From contig CAWBXO010000001.1 in the NCBI GenBank assembly GCA_963792785.1, positions 1,302,001 through 1,366,000 of the forward strand: a DNA stretch of 64,000 nt. The letters run 5' to 3'. The translations under genes were made by a program, and so were the position numbers. This document shows, in pieces, positions 1 through 9,930 of this stretch (positions within the stretch are counted from its first letter, which is position 1; every line of letters starts with the position of its first letter). The DNA comes from CAWIMX01 sp963792785. GTDB lineage: Bacteria; Acidobacteriota; Vicinamibacteria; Vicinamibacterales; CAVVIG01. The notes beneath the pieces were generated by a model. It was given only the letters and a program-made list of their open reading frames with translations, did not search any database and was not told the origin of the DNA.

Positions 1-1540
1 CGCCGCCCAACCATCGCGCCGCGCGCCCGGCGCCCGGCGCTGTCTGGCGCAGCGTGCGCGACGGCTCGCCGCGAACGGCGAGCCAGACCGGCGCGACGCC
101 GAACAGCGCGGCGAGCGCGATCGCCAGCAGCGACGTCACCGCCAGGACGCGCGGGTTGGGCGACAGGTCGATGTACGGAACGACGAGGAACTGATCGGTC
201 ATCATCCGGCTCAGCAGACGGCTGCTCCAGATCGCGCCTGGCAGCGCCAGCGCCGCGCCCGCCGTCGACAGCAGGAGGCTCTCGGTGAGCAGCTGGCGCC
301 CGAGCCTGAAACGTCCCGCGCCGAGCGCGACGCGAAGCGTCAACTCGCGCCGGCGCGCCGCCGCCCGCGCCAGCAGCAGGTTCGTCAGGTGCACGGCCGC
401 GATGAGCGCCAAAAGCCCCACGACGCCCATGAGGATCATGAGCGGGCGAGCAAAACGCGTTCGAAGGAACCATTCGACGCCAGTCGACGCGGAGGCAACG
501 CGCAGCCCGCGCCGCAGGAACGCGTCCCGGCGCGCGCCGGTGTAGCTTGCGGGCACAGCGGCCTCGAGCAGGCCGGGCCAGATCGACTGCACCTGCGCCC
601 GCCCCGCGTCAATCCCGACGTCGGCGCGAAGGCGTGCGGTCACGCTGACGCCGACCTGATTGATCGACAGGTTGATGCCCTCGCCGGCCAGAATTCGAGG
701 GTAGGCAGCCAGCGGCACCGTCACCTCGGCCTCCTCGCCGAGTCCCATACCGCCGAAACCGGCAGGCGTCACGCCGACGACCGTGAACGGGACGCCCTCG
801 ACGCGTATCTCGCGTCCGACGGCCGCCGGGTCGCCGTGAAACCGCCGCTGCCAGAAGCGATAGCCAAGCACGGCCACGCTCGCGCCCGGCGTGCCGTCGA
901 GCGGCGCATCGCCCGGCGCCAGGCCGCGCCCGACGAGGGGCGTGACGCCGAGCGCACGGTGAAAGTCGTCGGTCACTGCCCAGAGGTTCACGAGACCGAT
1001 GTCGCCGCCGGCTTCGACCGTCGCGACGCCGCCGCCGGACCAGCCGATCACGTCAGCGAAGACCTGCTGTTGCTGGCGCAGCGCGAGGAAGCCCGCGAGC
1101 GAAAGGCCGCGCGGCTCGCCCGTCGCGTCAACGGCGTCGATCGACACGAGCTCCGACGGGCGCGTGACTGGCAGATCGCGCCAGAGCAACGCGTCTAGCA
1201 GTGTGAAGATGCTCACGTTGGAGCCGATCGCGAGGGCGATCGTGACAATCGCGATCGCCGTGAACGCCGGCGTCCGCCGGAAGGTCCGGACGGCGTAGGC
1301 GACGTCTCGCCTCACATCGTCGAGCACGACCCAACCCTGCTGCGCGCGATAGATATCCTTCATCGCGGCGACGCTGCCGAAGTCGCGCCGCGCGGACACA
1401 CGCGCCCGGTCGGGGAGGAGCCCGCGCCGCACATGCTCGTCGGTCAACTGGTCGAGATGCGCGCGGATTTCCTCGTCGAACTGCGCCTCGTCACGACGGC
1501 GGGTGAACAGTGCGAGGAGGCGCGGCAGGAAGGCACGCAC
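1..1540 (-). CDS. ADOP-type ABC transporter permease (MacB/FtsX fold), 3' end outside window
   Basis: From a GTG at 1540 an open frame runs about 513 codons off the left edge, so the C-terminus is missing. The PadR stop codon is in the same frame just upstream, which fixes the start at this GTG, 3 nt after that stop. Residues 1-85 form the charged N-terminal segment typical of acidobacterial duplicated orphan permeases. A membrane helix follows (about 92-115), then a MacB periplasmic core domain and an FtsX block with the family motif RRRELTLRVALGAGR. These permeases usually lack an encoded ATPase and their substrate is unknown; none is encoded nearby. Probably co-transcribed with and controlled by the PadR gene. 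Confidence 0.88.
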   Translation of the reverse strand, partial: MRAFLPRLLALFTRRRDEAQFDEEIRAHLDQLTDEHVRRGLLPDRARVSARRDFGSVAAMKDIYRAQQGWVVLDDVRRDVAYAVRTFRRTPAFTAIAIVTIALAIGSNVSIFTLLDALLWRDLPVTRPSELVSIDAVDATGEPRGLSLAGFLALRQQQQVFADVIGWSGGGVATVEAGGDIGLVNLWAVTDDFHRALGVTPLVGRGLAPGDAPLDGTPGASVAVLGYRFWQRRFHGDPAAVGREIRVEGVPFTVVGVTPAGFGGMGLGEEAEVTVPLAAYPRILAGEGINLSINQVGVSVTARLRADVGIDAGRAQVQSIWPGLLEAAVPASYTGARRDAFLRRGLRVASASTGVEWFLRTRFARPLMILMGVVGLLALIAAVHLTNLLLARAAARRRELTLRVALGAGRFRLGRQLLTESLLLSTAGAALALPGAIWSSRLLSRMMTDQFLVVPYIDLSPNPRVLAVTSLLAIALAALFGVAPVWLAVRGEPSRTLRQTAPGAGRAARWLGG

Positions 1541-1543
1541 GAA

Positions 1544-1882
1544 CTACGCCTCGTCCCTCAACATCCGGTTCATGATGTCGACGACCCGCGCCCAGTTGTC
1601 GGCCTCGGCGGAAAGCTGCTTGCGGCCGGCCCGCGTGATCTCGTAGAAGCGCGCGCGGCGGTTGTTCTCGCTCGTGCCCCAGCGGCCGGCGATCCAGCCG
1701 CGCTGCTGGAGGCGCAGCAGGGCCGGGTAGATTGTCCCCTGATTCAGCGCGAGCGATCCGGCCGCGACTTGCTCGATTCGGCGCGCGATGCCGTAGCCGT
1801 GCAGTGGGCCTATGGCGTCCAGCGTCTTGAGCACCATGAGATCGAGCGTGCCGTAGGGCACGTCACTCGCCGATTCGGTCAT
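1544..1882 (-). CDS. PadR family transcriptional regulator
   Basis: 112 residues, the usual length of small PadR proteins without a long C-terminal domain. The winged-helix signature is clear: GTLDLMVLKTL, GPLHGYGIARRI, NQGTIYPALLRLQQRGWI and SENNRRARFYEITRAGRKQL. The ATG at 1882 sits 9 nt from a 7-bp-arm palindrome (1891-1909) that looks like its own operator. It lies directly upstream of the permease at 1540. It is expected to repress this two-gene unit; the inducer is unknown. Confidence 0.93.
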   Translation of the reverse strand: MTESASDVPYGTLDLMVLKTLDAIGPLHGYGIARRIEQVAAGSLALNQGTIYPALLRLQQRGWIAGRWGTSENNRRARFYEITRAGRKQLSAEADNWARVVDIMNRMLRDEA

Positions 1883-1890
1883 GCCGACTC

Positions 1891-1938
1891 CATGTTGACA
1901 GGCAACATGAGAGTAGAGCCGTTCATGTGGGAAGTCAA
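1891..1938 (-). promoter_or_regulatory. Candidate PadR promoter and operator
   Basis: On the minus strand a TTGACT (-35, 1938-1933) is followed after 17 nt by TACTCT (-10, 1915-1910). Directly downstream lies CATGTTG-N5-CAACATG (1909-1891), a perfect inverted repeat containing the ATGT-N9-ACAT pattern common to PadR operators. Its position just after the -10 box would block initiation, so autorepression is inferred. Confidence 0.6.
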
Positions 1939-1977
1939 CAGGACTCAGCGGGACGCTGTGTGGAGAACCCACCCGCC

Positions 1978-3210
1978 TTACCCGCCCGACCGGCCCTGCC
2001 GGAGCTGCGCGGCGGCGCGCTCGCGGCCGAAGTGCTCCGCCCAGCCGAGCGGCGTGCTGTGATACAGCGCGTCCTCGATCGTGGGGTCCGCGCCGCGCGC
2101 GAGCAGCAGCTCCAGCATCTCCACGTGACCGTTCTGCGCGGCGATGTGGAGCGGCGTCAGGCCTTCGCCGTGCGACAGTCCGCCGAACGTCGCGCGATCG
2201 CTGCGGGCGCCGTGATCGAGCAACCAGGCCGCCGCGGCGAGCCGGTTGTTCGCCGCGGCCCACATGAGCGGCGTGCCGCGGTAGGGATCGGCGTTCATAT
2301 CCGCGCCGCGCGCGACGAGCGGCGCGAGCACGTCGACGCGGTCCGCCTTGCACGCCCATACGAGCGCTTCGTCCAGGATCTCCCGCCGAGCGGCCGACGG
2401 CTGCCACACCGGAAAGCCGCTGTGGGGCCGGAAGAAGCTCCGGCCGGACATCGCGGCCTCGGTGAGCGCACCGTCCGCGTCGAAACAGCCGTCGACGAGG
2501 TCCGCGCGGCCGAGCGCCGAGGCGATCCGCAGGTTGCCGGGCACGATGCCGGCGGCGGCGAGGACGTCGGCGACCTCGCGATGGCCCCAGAAGAGCGCCA
2601 TGGCGAGCGGCGTGCCGCCCTCGCCGTGCGCTTCCCTTGACGGCGAGGCGCCGGCGGCCAGCAGCCGCGCCGCCATCTTCGGCTGGTTGGAATAGCCCGC
2701 CTGGTGCAGCGGCGTCCATCCGCGATTGTTGGCGAGATCGACGTCCGCGCCTGCCGCGAGGAACGCGTCGAGCGTGCGCCACGCCTCCGGCGGCAGATCG
2801 TCGCAGGTCCGCGCCGCCAGACTGACGGCGAGGTTGAGCAGCGAGTTGCCGTTGGTGCCGCGGGCATGAAGCAGGTCGGGGTGCCCGCCCACGATCGTGG
2901 CGAGCCGGCCCCACTGGCGCGCCCGCATCGCCTCGAACGCGTCGCGGAACGGCTCCGCCTTCTCGCCGCGTGCGATCGCCTCGACGTGCGCCAGGAGCTG
3001 AGGCCACGCCTCGAAGCCGTGCTCGCGCGCATAGACGAGCCGCGCGGCGGCCAGATCGAACGGCGCGCGCCGGATCTCCTCGTCCGACGCGCCCGCGTAG
3101 TCCGGATGCCACTCGCGGATCTGCGCGAGCGCCTGCGACACACCCGCCGCGTGCGCGCTCACCAACCCGCTCGCGCGGTCTTCGTAATACGGGAGCGCGG
3201 TCACGAACAC
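1978..3210 (-). CDS. Ankyrin repeat domain protein
   Basis: Ankyrin units are visible through the C-terminal two thirds: NRGWTPLHQAGYSNQPKMAARLLAAGA, GTPLMWAAANNRLAAAAWLLDHGA and LTPLHIAAQNGHVEMLELLLARGADP. The N-terminal third is helical and lacks the repeat. No signal peptide is seen, so it is probably cytoplasmic and protein-binding; partner unknown. The frame stays open to 3327 through a 9-bp tandem array that would add a (VGQ)n tail. I prefer the GTG at 3210 (or 3204) after the array, where normal composition starts. No operon partner is obvious; the VWA gene ends about 120 bp upstream. Confidence 0.8.
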   Translation of the reverse strand: MFVTALPYYEDRASGLVSAHAAGVSQALAQIREWHPDYAGASDEEIRRAPFDLAAARLVYAREHGFEAWPQLLAHVEAIARGEKAEPFRDAFEAMRARQWGRLATIVGGHPDLLHARGTNGNSLLNLAVSLAARTCDDLPPEAWRTLDAFLAAGADVDLANNRGWTPLHQAGYSNQPKMAARLLAAGASPSREAHGEGGTPLAMALFWGHREVADVLAAAGIVPGNLRIASALGRADLVDGCFDADGALTEAAMSGRSFFRPHSGFPVWQPSAARREILDEALVWACKADRVDVLAPLVARGADMNADPYRGTPLMWAAANNRLAAAAWLLDHGARSDRATFGGLSHGEGLTPLHIAAQNGHVEMLELLLARGADPTIEDALYHSTPLGWAEHFGRERAAAQLRQGRSGG

Positions 3211-3240
3211 CCGCGTCGTCCGATCCGTCGTCCCCACCCG

Positions 3241-3335
3241 ACCTACCTGACCCACCTGACCCACCTGACCCACCTGACCCACCTGACCCACCTGACCCAC
3301 CTGACCCACCCGACCCACCCGACCCACCCGACCTA
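3241..3335. repeat. 9-bp tandem array, unit CCTGACCCA
   Basis: About ten near-identical 9-bp units fill the space between the VWA gene stop and the ankyrin gene start. The last copies drift to CCCGACCCA. Because the unit is a multiple of three it keeps a reading frame open (VGQ/VGR) without being evidence of protein. A related 9-bp array lies at 9880-9930. Confidence 0.95.
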
Positions 3336-4214
3336 AGGTAGCCGCGCGTCGAACGAGACGGCGCTGGCCTTCAGCCCTTCGCGCGTCGCCAGGCTCACGC
3401 GCTGCGGCTCGCCCGACGCGCCGCCCGCACGCGTGAATGCGATCCGCACGCGGCCATCGAGGTAGCTCCTGGCGATGTGATCGCCGATCTCGGGCAGGAG
3501 CGTGGCGAGGCGCGTCGGCGCGGCAATGGCCTCGTAGCGGCCGTTGGTCAGCTTCGTCACCGCCAGGCCGATCTGCGTCTGGTTTGCGCCGGCGTTCGTC
3601 GTCCGCCGGCTGTCGCCCGAGTACAGCACCACGTCCACGGTGGTCGGGCGCTTCTGCAGACGGTCGAGCGTGCGGTTCACGTCGCGCTCCATCGGATCGT
3701 TGTCGCCGACGGTCGTTGCGACGGCGACGATCACGGAGAACGTCTCGGCGCGATCGCGTTCGATGCGCTCGGTCGCCTCCTTGAGCGCGTCCACGAACCG
3801 GCCCGCGCCCTCGTCGGGACTGAGGCGGCCCAGGCTCTCGAGCGCGTCGCGGCCGTTCCCCGCCCGCAGGAGGAACCGCGGCTGCGGCGCCATGGTGACG
3901 ATCGTCACCTGGGCCTCGGGCGGCAGCGCCTCGAGGAAGCCCTGCATGCCGTTGCGGAGCGCGACGAGATTCTGGCTCGCGAGCCCGGCGCCGTTGTCCA
4001 CGAGCAGCTGCACCGCGAGCGGCCAGCGAATCGGCGCCACACTGACGACGGTCGCGTCACCCGCCTCGTCCGCGACGCGCAGATCGCCGGGCGCCACGCC
4101 CGCAACCGCCGCGCCGTTGGCGTCGACGATCGTCGCGAACACCTCGAACCGTTGCTGTGCGTGAAGGATCGAGGCGGCGGCACACAGCACGCCGACGGCA
4201 GCGAGAGCTCTCAC
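3333..4214 (-). CDS. Secreted VWA domain-containing protein
   Basis: About 293 residues from the GTG at 4214, with a signal peptide (VRALAAVGVLCAAASILHAQQ). An N-terminal beta domain (FEVFATIVDANGAAVAGVAPGDLRV) precedes a von Willebrand A fold. The metal site is degenerate: LLVDNGAGL replaces the DxSxS MIDAS signature, so metal binding may be weak. Such VWTA proteins are widespread in Acidobacteriota as exported proteins of unknown partner. The frame also opens at 4250 inside a 7-bp repeat array, but those residues look repeat-derived. Confidence 0.8.
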   Translation of the reverse strand: MRALAAVGVLCAAASILHAQQRFEVFATIVDANGAAVAGVAPGDLRVADEAGDATVVSVAPIRWPLAVQLLVDNGAGLASQNLVALRNGMQGFLEALPPEAQVTIVTMAPQPRFLLRAGNGRDALESLGRLSPDEGAGRFVDALKEATERIERDRAETFSVIVAVATTVGDNDPMERDVNRTLDRLQKRPTTVDVVLYSGDSRRTTNAGANQTQIGLAVTKLTNGRYEAIAAPTRLATLLPEIGDHIARSYLDGRVRIAFTRAGGASGEPQRVSLATREGLKASAVSFDARLP

Positions 4215-4220
4215 GCGTCC

Positions 4221-4260
4221 ACCCAGCACCCAGCACCTAGCACCCAGCACCTAGCACCCC
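4221..4260. repeat. 7-bp tandem array (CAGCACC/TAGCACC)
   Basis: Five to six degenerate units lie between the GMC dehydrogenase stop and the VWA gene start. The words match those scattered through 33958-34056, so the two arrays look like the same family. Confidence 0.85.
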
Positions 4261-5971
4261 TTAGCCCTTCACCACGTTCTTCCACTCCCGCGTCAGGTAC
4301 TCCGCGGTGCGCCACGCGAGCGCCTGGAGCGTGAGCGTCGGGTTGCGCGCACCGCTCGTGCCCATGACCGACGAGCCGAGGACGCCGAGGTTCGGGCACT
4401 CGTGCGACAGGCCCCAGCGGTTCACGACGTTGGTCTCGACGTTGTCGCCCATCCGCGTCCCGCCGTAGGAGTGGGTCGACGGCCCCATCGTGCCGAGGCC
4501 GCCGCGCCGGATGTCCTTCGCGCCCGCGGCGCGATACCACTGCTCCATCTTGTCCTGGATGAAGTCGCTGATCTTGTGCTCGTTCTCCTGGTAGTCCGCC
4601 GTGATGCGCGTCACCGGGCAGGCCGAGCGGATCCTTCACCTCGGGGTCGAGGTCGAGGTAGTTCTGCTCGTACGGCAGCGTCGTCTTCTGGAGGTACGCG
4701 CCGTTGGTGCGGTCGGCGTTCTCCTTGATCCACGCCTTCCACGCCGAGCCCCACCCCGGCGCCTGGCCCCACGTGCTCGCGCCCGCCGCCGCGATGGGCC
4801 GGCGATCCGAGTAGACCCAGAGGAGACCGCCGCCGATGAAGTCCACGCCGGCGTGATCCCAGTTGTCGTCGCCGAAATTGTCGACGCCCGTGCCCTGCGC
4901 GGGCAGGCCGTACCAGTTGTTCAGATCGAACGGGAACAGCGCGCTCACGCCGCCGCCCTGCGCGTGGCTGAAGTAGTGGCGCCCGACCTGGCCGTGATTG
5001 TTCGAGAGGCCCTTCGGATACGCGCGCGACGTCGAGAGCTGGAGCAGCCGCGAGTTCTCGTACGTGTAGCTCGCCACGAGCACGACCTTCGCGGGCTGGA
5101 AGAATTCCTCGCCGTCGGTCGTGTAGGTCACGCCGGTCGCGAGGCCCGTGCGGTCGTCGACCTCGATCTTCGTGACGTGCGCGCGCGTCACCACGTCGAG
5201 GTTGCCGGTCTCCTGCGCGCGCGGGATGGTGGTGATGTGCGTCCCGTTCTTCGCGTCGACGTGGCAGCCGCCCTTGTTGCAGTAGCCGTGGTACATGCAC
5301 GCCGAGCGGTTCTGGAACGAGCGCGAGTTGATGTGCGCCGGGCCGGGGAACGGATGCCAGCCGAGATCCGCCGCCGTCTTGGCCATCAGCTCGGTGAAGC
5401 CCGTGCCCCGCAGCGGCGGCATCGGGTAGCCGCGCGTGCGCGGCGCCTCGAAGATGTTGCCGCGCGGGTCGAGCGTGCCGTTGATGTTCCCGGCCTGGCC
5501 GGACACGCCCATCTCCCACTCGACCTTGTCGTAGTACGGCTCGAGCTCCTCGTAGCCGAACGGCCAGTCTTCCACCGTCGAGTTCTTCGGAATCCGCGAC
5601 GCGCCGTAGCGCTTCGTCGTCTCGCTGACGACCTTGAAGTCCCACGGGTTCAGCCGCCAGCTCTGCGCCCAGTAGTGGAGCGTCGTGCCGCCGACGGCGT
5701 TCATCATCGGATGGCTGCCGAACCTCGTCGTCCGCGCCTGCGCGTTCGCGCGGTGCGTCGGCACTTCCTGGTTCGCCTTCTGCACGGCCATCGGCCAGTC
5801 GCGCACGTTGAAGCGGATTTCGTCGGGCGCGAAGTCGCGTCGCGTGAGCCAGGTGCCCGCCTCGAGGCCGACCACCTTGAGGCCCGCCTCGGCCAGCGGC
5901 CACACGGCCACGCCGCCCGCCGCGCCCAGGCCGATCACGACGACGTCGGTGTCGGGGCGTCTAGTCGCCAT
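4261..5971 (-). CDS. GMC family oxidoreductase, large FAD subunit (apparent frameshift)
   Basis: The N-terminus carries the FAD-binding Rossmann motif (VVVIGLGAAGG) and the C-terminal domain carries GGTRMGDNVETNVVNRWG and LGVLGSSVMGTSGARNPTLT, as in GMC dehydrogenases. A cysteine-rich segment (CMYHGYCNKGGC) in the middle recalls the iron-sulphur-type cysteines of some membrane-linked sugar/alcohol dehydrogenases. The frame breaks at 4614-4618: removing one base from CCCGG joins DPLGLP directly to VTRITADYQENEHKI and restores a normal protein of about 570 residues. The start overlaps the stop of the small subunit by 11 bp, so the two form an operon; the large subunit probably rides out on the Tat signal of the small one. 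Substrate unknown. Confidence 0.88.
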
Positions 5972-6714
5972 TGGCGCCTCCCTTCTCGTCCGCGCCGTTC
6001 AGCACCACGGCCTTCACGAACATCGGGTTGTCGTAGGCGGATCGATGGTTGGGCGGCGTCTTCTGGTCCATCCGCTGCATGTCGGCCGTCACCATCGTGC
6101 GAACGCCCGGGTAGCCGAGGAGATCCCAGCCGACGAAGTCCTGGTTGCCGCCGTAGTACGGGTCGCCGAAGGTGCCCTGCCACGTGTGGCTGCGCACCAG
6201 GCTGAAGAACTGACCCGAGCCGGCGAAGCCCTCGGCGGTGTTGCCCTCGACATCGGTCAGCACGGCGTCCTGCTCCGCGGCCGTCAGCTGCAGGAAGCCC
6301 TTCCCGCGCGACCGCTGGGCGTACTGGTCGAGCGCGGCGAGGCCGCGGCGGTACGCCTCGCGGTTGTCGGCCAACGCGCCGGCGAGCGCGCGGTCGATGT
6401 AGTGAATGGCGCGGGCCTCGCGAGCGCCCGGGCCGTGCGCGTCGGTCGGAATCAGCCGTTCGCAGACCACCTCCAGCAGGTCGGCCTCGGCCGCGGTGAG
6501 CGCCTCGAGCGGCTCGCGGACGATGTCGGCCGCCGGCGGCGCCGCGGGGACGGGCGCCGGGGCGCCGCCCGGTGCGGGCGCCGCGGAGGGGGCGGCATCG
6601 GTGGCGGCGAAGGCGGCGGCAGGCAACGCGGCGGCGGCGCCGGCGGCCAGGCCGGCGCGCTTCAAGAGGTCGCGGCGTGAGAGTGGATGACGGGGATCGG
6701 GACTCGTCGGCCAT
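5961..6714 (-). CDS. Gluconate 2-dehydrogenase subunit 3 family protein, Tat-exported (apparent frameshift at 5' end)
   Basis: The body matches the gluconate 2-dehydrogenase subunit 3 family: LTAAEADLLEVVCERLIPTD early, FFSLVRSHTWQGTFGDPYYGGNQDFVGWDLLGYPG late. A Tat leader (PLSRRDLLKRAG followed by an Ala-rich core) is in frame from about 6685, but the only in-frame start is a TTG at 6665 inside it. An ATG at 6714 lies one base out of frame. Deleting one base near the CCCC run at 6692-6695 would give MADESRSP followed by HPLSRRDLLKRAG, a textbook Tat peptide. I take 6714 as the true start. It serves as the export and assembly partner of the GMC subunit encoded next. Confidence 0.8.
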
Positions 6715-6836
6715 GCGGGGACTCCTCGCGCAGAACGTTACGGGGCCGCCCGCCGGGCGTCAAGCCGCGCGACGCCGGCCGGCGGCGGGAGACAAATCCG
6801 CAATCCCAGACCAGACCGTAGGCCACGGTTTCAGAA

Positions 6837-6852
6837 ACTACATCTTTGTAGT
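6837..6852. promoter_or_regulatory. Short perfect inverted repeat upstream of sigma-54 activator
   Basis: ACTACA-TCTT-TGTAGT ends 12 nt before the ATG at 6865, in the AT-richest spot of the gap between two divergent genes. It could be an operator or an RNA hairpin at the ribosome-binding region. No good Shine-Dalgarno is seen here. Confidence 0.4.
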
Positions 6853-6864
6853 ACGCTCGTAACC

Positions 6865-8430
<1,566 letters not shown>

Positions 8431-8437
8431 GCTCTCT

Positions 8438-8632
8438 GCGGTTCTGGGGTTCCAGGGGTTCTGGGGGTTCTGGGGGTCGGGTTCCAGGTTCGGGGGTTCA
8501 CGGGTTCTGAAGGTGGGTTCCACTGGTTCATCGAATCGGGTTCGCGTGCGGCGAGCTTGAACCCCCAGAACCCACGAACCCGTGAACCCAGAACCCGACC
8601 TCCAGAACCCCTGGAACCTTCAGAACCTCTGC
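8438..8632. repeat. G-rich/C-rich inverted repeat element, copy 1
   Basis: The first half repeats words such as GGTTCTGGGG and GTTCCAGGGG; the second half holds their complements (CCAGAACCCC, CTGGAACC). The outer 80 or so bases of each arm are nearly reverse-complementary, so one strand can fold into a long hairpin. It fills the gap between two convergent genes. Related copies are at 20288-20884 and 23332-23519. Confidence 0.85.
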
Positions 8633-8638
8633 GAGCCC

Positions 8639-9623
8639 CTAGCCCGCGAGATCGACCACCGTCCGCCCGCGTACGTGTCCTGCGATGATCTCCTTCGCAG
8701 CGGCGGGAAGGTCCGCGAAGCCCGATCGTCCGGCTCACGGATTCGAAGGTGGAGGGCTTCAGCGTGGCCGCGAGGCGCGACCAGGCGGCGCGGCGCGGCT
8801 CGCGCGGCTGGGTGACCGAGTTGATCCCGAGCAGGTTCACGCCGCGCAGGATGAACGGCAGCACGGTGGCGTGAAACGCGGCGCCGGCCGCCAGGCCGCA
8901 CGCCGCCACCGACGCGTTCGAGGCCATCGCCGGGAACAGCGCCGCCATCAGATCGCCGCCGACGGTGTCGACCGCGCCCGCCCACGTCTCCGAGGCCAGC
9001 GGCTTCTTCCCCGCCGCGAGGATCTCGTCGCGGCCGACCACCTCGGCCGCGCCGAGCTCCTTGAGGTACTCCGCTTCCGAGGGGCGCCCGGTGACGGCCA
9101 CCACCTGATACCCGAGCGCGCCGAGGATGGCGACGGCCACGCTACCCACGCCGCCGGCCGCGCCGGTCACGGCCACCGGCTTGCCGCCGGGCGTGAGCCC
9201 CTGGCGCTCGAGCGCCGTCACGCACAGCATCGCCGTGAAGCCGGCCGTGCCGACGACCATCGCGCGCTCGAGCGTGAGGCCCTTCGGCAGCGGCACCAGC
9301 CACTCCCCCTTCACGCGCGCGCGCTGGGCGAACCCGCCCCAGTGCGTCTCGCCCACGCCCCACCCGGTGAGCACCACCTCGTCGCCCTTCTTGAACTCCG
9401 CGCTCGACGATTCGGCGACGACGCCGGAGAAGTCGATCCCGGGCACCATCGGAAACGATCGGATGATCTGCTTCGGCGTCGTGAGCGCGAGGCCGTCCTT
9501 GTAGTTGAGCGTCGAGTAGCGCACGTCGACGAGCACGTCGCCTGCGGGAAGATCGGCGTCGGTGAGCGTTTCGATGGCGGGCGCCGCGTCCGCGGCGCGA
9601 ATGACGAGAGCTTTGAACGGCAT
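8639..9623 (-). CDS. YhdH/AcuI-type zinc-free medium-chain reductase (apparent frameshift)
   Basis: The start (MPFKALVIRAA), NYKDGLALT, FPMVPGIDFSGVV and the NADPH-binding VTGAAGGVGSVAVAILGALGY match the acrylyl-CoA reductase/putative quinone oxidoreductase branch of the medium-chain dehydrogenases. The protein should reduce acryloyl-CoA or a similar activated alkene with NADPH. The frame breaks at about 8721-8729: removing one G from GATCGGGC gives RTIGFADLPAAAKEIIAGHVRGR and ends at a TAG at 8639, for about 327 residues, the family length. Without the correction the frame runs on into the adjacent repeat. Confidence 0.87.
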
Positions 9624-9681
9624 AAGAAAATTTGGTTATCAGGCTCCGGGTTTATTCACCAATCTGTCGGCATTCATTACT

Positions 9682-9809
9682 GGCGGCGGGGCCCCACCCC
9701 CGCCGCGAACTGACGCCGATGCTCGCCCTCGGATTCGCTTGTCCTCGGGCTCGCATGGCCGCAGGCGCAATTCATTCATCACGGGCGGCGGGGCCCCACC
9801 CCCGCCGCG
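9682..9809. repeat. Duplicated 26-bp GC hairpin
   Basis: Two identical 26-bp copies at 9682-9707 and 9784-9809 each form GCGGCGGGG-loop-CCCCGCCGC. Each is preceded by a short ATTCATT motif, so the duplicated unit is longer than the hairpin. They occupy most of the 304-bp gap between the reductase and MFS genes, in which I see no gene. Confidence 0.85.
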
Positions 9810-9879
9810 GTGCCGTCGCTGACGCTCCGGATCTTGCTCGCAGCGCCCTTCCGTTCAGTGCAGCGCCTCAGCGTGACTC

Positions 9880-9930
9880 AACCTACCCGACCTACCCGAC
9901 CTACCCGACCTACCCGACCTACCAGACCTA
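9880..9930. repeat. 9-bp tandem array, unit CCTACCCGA
   Basis: Five to six units abut the stop codon of the MFS gene (9928). The unit differs from the CCTGACCCA array at 3241-3335 at two or three positions and has the same period. Confidence 0.9.

Noticed and set aside
3241..3335. Possible CRISPR array
   Set aside because: Units are 9 bp with no spacers between repeats, and no cas gene is present.
4601..6205. Plus-strand open frame opposite the GMC dehydrogenase genes
   Set aside because: The opposite strand carries FAD and GMC motifs; this frame is Arg/Val-rich filler.
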